A program made the position numbers and the translations under genes. Shown piece after piece: positions 5,536 to 8,970 of a stretch of DNA of 8,970 nt (the stretch's first letter is position 1; every line of letters starts with the position of its first letter). The stretch comes from Candidatus Melainabacteria bacterium (GTDB lineage Bacteria; Cyanobacteriota; Vampirovibrionia; Obscuribacterales; Obscuribacteraceae): positions 1-8,970 of the forward strand of contig JACQVM010000329.1 in assembly GCA_016209785.1 (NCBI GenBank), read 5' to 3'. The notes beneath the pieces are model-generated. The model ran no database searches, was not told the DNA's origin, and worked only from the letters and a program-made list of their open reading frames with translations.

Positions 5536-7551
5536 GTGATTGGGGTGCCACTAGTTGAATTGAAGAGCGTGCATGAACTTGTGGGTTTGTGCAAACTGGC
5601 CTTGTTTTGTGGCAAAGGTGGTGTAGGCAAGACAACGTTAGCAGCTTCTTGTGGACTTAACCAAGCACATATCAACAAACACAATAGTGTTTTGATTGTT
5701 TCTACTGACCCAGCTCATTCCTTATCGAGCCTTCTAGGCATTGAACGTAAGCAAACTAGTTTAGGATTTGTAAAAGCTACCTGGGAACCCCAGGTCCCAT
5801 TTGTAGAACTGCCAAATCTTAAGATTCAGGAGCTTAACTTACAAGGACTTACTACAGGCTTTCAGGATACGTATGGCTCTACAATAAAAGCTGTTATGGA
5901 GCGAGGCAGTCTGCTGGATGATGCGGATCTAGAAGCGTTTATGGAGCTTTCACTGCCTGCAATGGGCGAGCTTATGGCTTTGCTTATGCTCATGGACCTT
6001 CTTGAGACAGGCTCTTACGACCTCATAATTGCTGATACTGCCCCTACTGGACATACACTTAGGTTGTTGGAGCTGCCTGAGTTTCTTGAGCTAATGCTTC
6101 AGCCTTTAAATATGATGGAGGAAAAGCATCGGCTAGTGATTTCTAGTTTAGTAGGACACTATCGCCAAGATGATATTGACGCCTTGCTTGCTAGGCTAAC
6201 CAGACAAGGCAGAGATTTAGCACGTCGGCTCCAAGACAGCCAATGGACTGGTACTTTTGTAGTAATGCTGCCCGAGCAACTGTCATGTGAGGAAAGTCGA
6301 CGGTTTGTCAGTGAGCTTAAGGTGCGGCACCTGAACGTCAAAGCTGCCATTGTTAATCAGGTTGCTTTGCCTGCTTGTCAGTTTTGTACAGTGAGGGCGA
6401 CAGCACAGTCCAAGTATTTTCAGGAAATTCAGGACATATTTACACCTTGTCCTGTATATGCCGCTCCACTTGTTGCTGATGAGCTAAGGACCAAGACGGG
6501 GCTTTTGAGCTTAAGTGAGCAAATTAGCCTATGGGAAAACAATGCTTTTGTTGTTGCCAATACACAGCCAAAGAAATTTTGTCAGTTAGCTGTTGACGGG
6601 CACCTCCTAGATTTTCTTGCCGCGGGCCTTGGTCTTGTTGTATTTGCTGGCAAGGGTGGTGTTGGCAAAACTACCCTTGCGGCATCTTCAGCTTGGCATA
6701 TGGCGCTTAAGCACCCGGATGAGTGTGTTCTGGTCGTGTCCATTGATCCTGCTCATTCGTTAGCTGATAGCCTTGGTGTACCTTTAGGAGATACACCGCA
6801 ACAACTGGCTGCCAATTTGTTTGCTTGCGAAATTGATGCTGCAAAGCTCTGGTTTGATTTTAAACAAACTTACCAGCAAGAAACCATTGAGCTTTTGGCG
6901 AAACTTCTAGGCTCTTCTAATGAAGGAAGCGGCATTGGACTTAAATATGATCAAGCCATTGCGGAAAAAGTGCTCGACATTGATTCGCCAGACCTGGACG
7001 AGTTTCTTGTCTTTAGAAGGCTCATGGAACTGAAGCAAGGCGGACAGTTTGACATTATTATTTTAGATCCTGCTCCTAGCGGTCATCTTTTGCGCTTTCT
7101 TGAACTGCCTGCTGTAGCCAAGCCGTGGATTAAGGCCTCATTGGAAGTTGTTCATAGACACCATACTGTAGACCAGTCGAAAAAGACTGTACGTGAACTC
7201 TTGGACATGCTTTCTGCCATTAGGGATTTTGAGACAGATGTTTGCGACAGGTCAGTAACTGGTGTGGTGGCAGTGACAACTGCCCGCGAGCTGGTCATGG
7301 AAGGAACTAAGGAAATGCTGGACAGTCTTGCCCATCTGGACGTTCCTTGTGACACAATGGTTGTAAACATGGTGAGACTTGACAATGCCGAGTGTTCCTT
7401 TTGCCACCAGATCCACCAGAGGGAGGATGAGCATATTGGTATCTTCAGAAAGATTTGTCCTAAGTACAAGATAATAACTGTGACTCTGGCAGACAGGGAA
7501 ATCAGGGGACGCGAAGACTTAATTGCTTTAGGAGAAGCATTGTATGGATGA
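5536..7551 (+). CDS. Tandem ArsA/Get3-type ATPase (two fused NTPase halves)
   Basis: A 671-residue protein with two ArsA/Get3 (ArsA_ATPase, SIMIBI class) halves. Half 1 has deviant Walker A GKGGVGKTT (26-34, signature Lys27), switch I STDPAHSL (56-63) and switch II DTAPTGHTLR (167-176). Half 2 has GKGGVGKTT (372-380, signature Lys373), SIDPAHSL (402-409) and DPAPSGHLLR (511-520). Each half has a CxxC (Cys281/284 and Cys620/623) placed as in Get3, where it binds zinc at the dimer interface, so the chain probably folds as an intramolecular dimer. The segments that hold the arsenite cysteines in ArsA (here near residues 128-138 and 482-492) have none, and no arsB or arsR is nearby, so arsenite pumping is unlikely. 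A Met-rich helical region (121-194) in half 1 could bind hydrophobic clients such as GvpA (inference). The start is uncertain: GTG 5536 has no clear ribosome site, and GTG 5545 or 5569 are alternatives. Confidence 0.88.
   Translation: MIGVPLVELKSVHELVGLCKLALFCGKGGVGKTTLAASCGLNQAHINKHNSVLIVSTDPAHSLSSLLGIERKQTSLGFVKATWEPQVPFVELPNLKIQELNLQGLTTGFQDTYGSTIKAVMERGSLLDDADLEAFMELSLPAMGELMALLMLMDLLETGSYDLIIADTAPTGHTLRLLELPEFLELMLQPLNMMEEKHRLVISSLVGHYRQDDIDALLARLTRQGRDLARRLQDSQWTGTFVVMLPEQLSCEESRRFVSELKVRHLNVKAAIVNQVALPACQFCTVRATAQSKYFQEIQDIFTPCPVYAAPLVADELRTKTGLLSLSEQISLWENNAFVVANTQPKKFCQLAVDGHLLDFLAAGLGLVVFAGKGGVGKTTLAASSAWHMALKHPDECVLVVSIDPAHSLADSLGVPLGDTPQQLAANLFACEIDAAKLWFDFKQTYQQETIELLAKLLGSSNEGSGIGLKYDQAIAEKVLDIDSPDLDEFLVFRRLMELKQGGQFDIIILDPAPSGHLLRFLELPAVAKPWIKASLEVVHRHHTVDQSKKTVRELLDMLSAIRDFETDVCDRSVTGVVAVTTARELVMEGTKEMLDSLAHLDVPCDTMVVNMVRLDNAECSFCHQIHQREDEHIGIFRKICPKYKIITVTLADREIRGREDLIALGEALYG
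7530..7534 (+). promoter_or_regulatory. Ribosome binding site of the second GvpF/L gene
   Basis: AGGAG sits inside the end of the ArsA-like gene, nine bases before ATG 7544. It supports the overlapping start and translational coupling of the two genes. Confidence 0.65.
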
Positions 7552-8353
7552 TAACGGCTATTACCTTTATGCCATAACCAAGGACAAAGGCTTCAGTAAT
7601 GGTATTGTTGGTGGTGCAGGTATTTCACCCAAGCATGCAACTGGGGTGATTAGAGATTCTGGACTGGCTGCCATTGTTAGTGCAGTGCCGCTGAGCGAGT
7701 TTGGTCAGGAGTCGCTGGCTGTAAATATTCAGAACTTAACATGGTTGGAGCCGAGAGCACGGGTGCACGACAACATCATCAGGCAGCTTGCTGTCCAGGC
7801 GACAATTGTTCCTGTACGTTTTGGCACGGTATATTTTACTGCCGATAGCATTCGGCAATTGCTGGCAAATGATAGCGAGCGTCTTCATGCTGTTCTTGAG
7901 TCCCTGGAGGGTCTCTGGGAGATGGGAGTGACACTGTATTTTGACAAGAAAACAGTGGTAAATGAGGCAAGCAAGCTAGATGCAGATGTACAATTTTTGC
8001 AGGAAAAAATTAGCCAGGCTGGTCCGGGTACCAGCTACCTCCTTGAAAGAAAATTAGAGACAAACCAAGCAAGGCTGGCTGAGTTAGTTATGCAAAGGCA
8101 GGTAGCTCATGCCATGGAGATGTTGCAAGCAGTGAGCAAGGCAGTAAAGCAAGGAATGCTTTCGCCATTGCCCAATGATCAAAACACACTTTATGTAGGA
8201 CTGGCTTGCCTTATTGATGAGACGCAAATGGAGTCATTTAAGGCTCATGTAGAGTCGTGGAAGACAGAAGTGTGCCCGACTGGGGTGGCGGCAAGAGTTA
8301 CGGGTCCCTGGCCGCCTTACAGCTTTTGTTCGTGGGACAACAAGATATCGTGA
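7544..8353 (+). CDS. gvpL: GvpL (second GvpF/GvpL family protein)
   Basis: A second, more canonical GvpF/GvpL protein of 269 residues. GvpL acts with GvpF and GvpG in the early assembly of the vesicle, and in haloarchaea it contacts many other Gvp proteins. The N-terminus begins directly with the family strand GYYLYAIT (5-12). VPVRFG is at 89-94, GPGTSYL at 160-166, a long charged helix runs from about 140 to 205, and the C-terminal GPWPPYSF is at 254-261. The call as L comes from its place before the GvpS and GvpK genes, as in Bacillus megaterium, and from clear divergence from the paralogue at 4440-5228; by sequence alone GvpF is equally possible. The start overlaps the ArsA-like gene by 8 bases and the ribosome site lies inside that gene. 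Confidence 0.9.
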   Translation: MDDNGYYLYAITKDKGFSNGIVGGAGISPKHATGVIRDSGLAAIVSAVPLSEFGQESLAVNIQNLTWLEPRARVHDNIIRQLAVQATIVPVRFGTVYFTADSIRQLLANDSERLHAVLESLEGLWEMGVTLYFDKKTVVNEASKLDADVQFLQEKISQAGPGTSYLLERKLETNQARLAELVMQRQVAHAMEMLQAVSKAVKQGMLSPLPNDQNTLYVGLACLIDETQMESFKAHVESWKTEVCPTGVAARVTGPWPPYSFCSWDNKIS

Positions 8354-8360
8354 GGAGGAG
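8352..8360 (+). promoter_or_regulatory. Strong ribosome binding site of the GvpS gene
   Basis: GAGGAGGAG lies 5 bases before ATG 8366 and overlaps the gvpL stop codon. It is one of the strongest ribosome sites in the window and selects ATG 8366 over the in-frame ATG at 8393. Confidence 0.75.
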
Positions 8361-8365
8361 CTTAT

Positions 8366-8596
8366 ATGGCAACCGGCGCTACCAGCAGTGCCATGATTTC
8401 CAATCAAGATATAAGTTTGCTTGAGCTTCTTGATCGCCTGCTTTATAAAGGTGTTGTGGTACGTGGTGATTTGACCATTTCTGTGGCAGATGTTGATCTT
8501 GTTTATTTACAACTTAATGTTCTACTTACCTCTGTGGCTAAAATGCAGGACATAGCCCAGTGGCCGCCTGTGGTTGGCTCTAAGGAGGGCTTGTAG
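8366..8596 (+). CDS. gvpS: GvpS/GvpJ-type minor gas vesicle protein (GvpA family)
   Basis: A 76-residue member of the GvpA family. The core at residues 15-58 shows the family helix-strand-strand-helix pattern: DISLLELLDRLLYKGVVVRG (15-34), then DLTISVADVDLVYLQL (35-50) and a final helix. VDLVYL is the shape seen in the minor homologues GvpS/GvpJ rather than the main shell GvpA. These proteins are found in small amounts and are thought to nucleate or shape the ends of the vesicle. I recall B. megaterium GvpS as having almost the same VDLVYL core and also being followed by gvpK, hence the symbol; GvpJ or GvpM would be near-equivalent labels. The N-terminal ten residues are Ser/Thr/Ala-rich and the C-terminus is short, so the protein is near the minimum size for the family. 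Confidence 0.9.
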   Translation: MATGATSSAMISNQDISLLELLDRLLYKGVVVRGDLTISVADVDLVYLQLNVLLTSVAKMQDIAQWPPVVGSKEGL

Positions 8597-8600
8597 CACG

Positions 8601-8970
8601 ATGGGCAATAATCACAATGGTGGCGGTAATGATGATTTAAGATGCAGGGAACAGCTTGCTACTAGGTCACTCCATGAGCATGCGGTGGTGCCGGCGATTG
8701 TCTCTTGTGGTGCTGCGCCATGCTCATCTGCCCCTACTGGAGGTGACCGCGTGCTTCTTGATCCAGAGAACTTAGAGAAAGGACTTGCCCAGTTGGTTCT
8801 AACTGTCATCGAGTTACTAAGGCAGCTTTTAGAAAAACAAGCATTAAGACGTATGGAGGACGGCAGCCTGAGTGATTCTCAAATTGAGCGTATGGGAGAA
8901 ACATTCATCAAGCTCAAGGAAAAGGTAGAGGAATTGAAAGAGGTGTTTGGTTTATCAGAGGAGGATTTAA
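8601..8970 (+). CDS. gvpK: GvpK, 3' end beyond the window
   Basis: The frame from ATG 8601 is open to the last base (123 full codons, no stop), so the gene is cut by the window edge. From residue 51 it is a clear GvpK: VLLDPENLEKGLAQLVLTVI (51-70), ELLRQLLEKQALRRMEDGSL (71-90), then a charged helix ending in ELKEVFGLSEEDL (111-123). GvpK is a small helical accessory protein needed for vesicle formation in several species. The protein from ATG 8601 has an unusual 50-residue head, Gly/Asn-rich at first and with Cys15, Cys36 and Cys41. An in-frame GTG at 8751 has a better ribosome site and would start one residue before the conserved core (see findings). AAGGAGG at 8582-8588 lies 12 bases before ATG 8601, which is rather far. 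Confidence 0.92.
   Translation, partial: MGNNHNGGGNDDLRCREQLATRSLHEHAVVPAIVSCGAAPCSSAPTGGDRVLLDPENLEKGLAQLVLTVIELLRQLLEKQALRRMEDGSLSDSQIERMGETFIKLKEKVEELKEVFGLSEEDL
8739..8746 (+). promoter_or_regulatory. Candidate internal ribosome site for a short GvpK
   Basis: GGAGGTGA, fully complementary to the 16S rRNA tail, lies 4 bases before GTG 8751, which is in frame with gvpK and opens exactly at the conserved core. It could be the true start or an internal second start. It also encodes ordinary residues (Thr-Gly-Gly-Asp), so chance is not excluded. Confidence 0.4.

Noticed and set aside
5536..7551. Arsenite-pump ATPase ArsA for arsenic resistance
   Set aside because: The cysteines that bind arsenite in ArsA are missing at the expected segments, both halves have Get3-type CxxC pairs, and all neighbours are gas vesicle genes.
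1..8970. CRISPR array, tRNA/rRNA gene, insertion sequence or attachment site
   Set aside because: No regular repeats, RNA gene signatures, transposase-like frames or terminal inverted repeats were seen; almost every base is in a + strand gvp-linked gene.

Overview
This window is the accessory half of a bacterial gas vesicle (gvp) gene cluster. All eleven coding regions lie on the + strand and are packed as one operon-like run. Moderate-to-low G+C (judged by eye), strong AGGAGG-type ribosome sites, several GTG starts and the gene order fit a Firmicute (for example a gas-vacuolate, spore-forming sulfate reducer) or a member of the Desulfobacterota. The sequence alone does not settle which.

Layout, left to right: gvpN (AAA+ MoxR-type ATPase, 37-1044); a GvpV-like coiled-coil protein (1041-1406); gvpH, an Hsp20-fold protein (1486-1995); an unidentified 72-residue coiled-coil protein (2011-2229); a full-length Cdc48/p97-type double AAA+ ATPase (2226-4415); gvpF (4440-5228); gvpG (5246-5518); a tandem ArsA/Get3-type ATPase (5536-7551); a second GvpF/GvpL protein (7544-8353); a small GvpA/GvpJ/GvpS-family wall protein (8366-8596); and gvpK (8601 to the window edge, 3' end not seen). 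The only non-coding stretch longer than about 30 bases is 1407-1485. The major shell gene gvpA and a gvpC are not in the window; the truncated start suggests they may lie upstream of gvpN.

Read as a system, the N...F-G-L-S-K backbone matches the order known from Bacillus megaterium. Two blocks are added to it: gvpV-gvpH-coiled coil-cdc48 between N and F, and the ArsA/Get3-like gene between G and L. The cluster therefore encodes three different kinds of ATPase plus a small heat-shock-like protein next to the usual GvpF/G/L/K assembly factors. A reasonable inference is a dedicated proteostasis line for the very hydrophobic, aggregation-prone GvpA family: the Get3-like pseudo-dimer would shield or deliver monomers, Hsp20/GvpH would hold them, Cdc48 would unfold or remove misassembled material, and GvpN would act in vesicle growth. 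The most interesting items are the Get3-like protein (a zinc-type CxxC in both halves, no arsenite cysteines at the expected place, a Met-rich segment only in the first half), the Cdc48 without a proteasome-docking tail, and an alternative internal start in gvpK.
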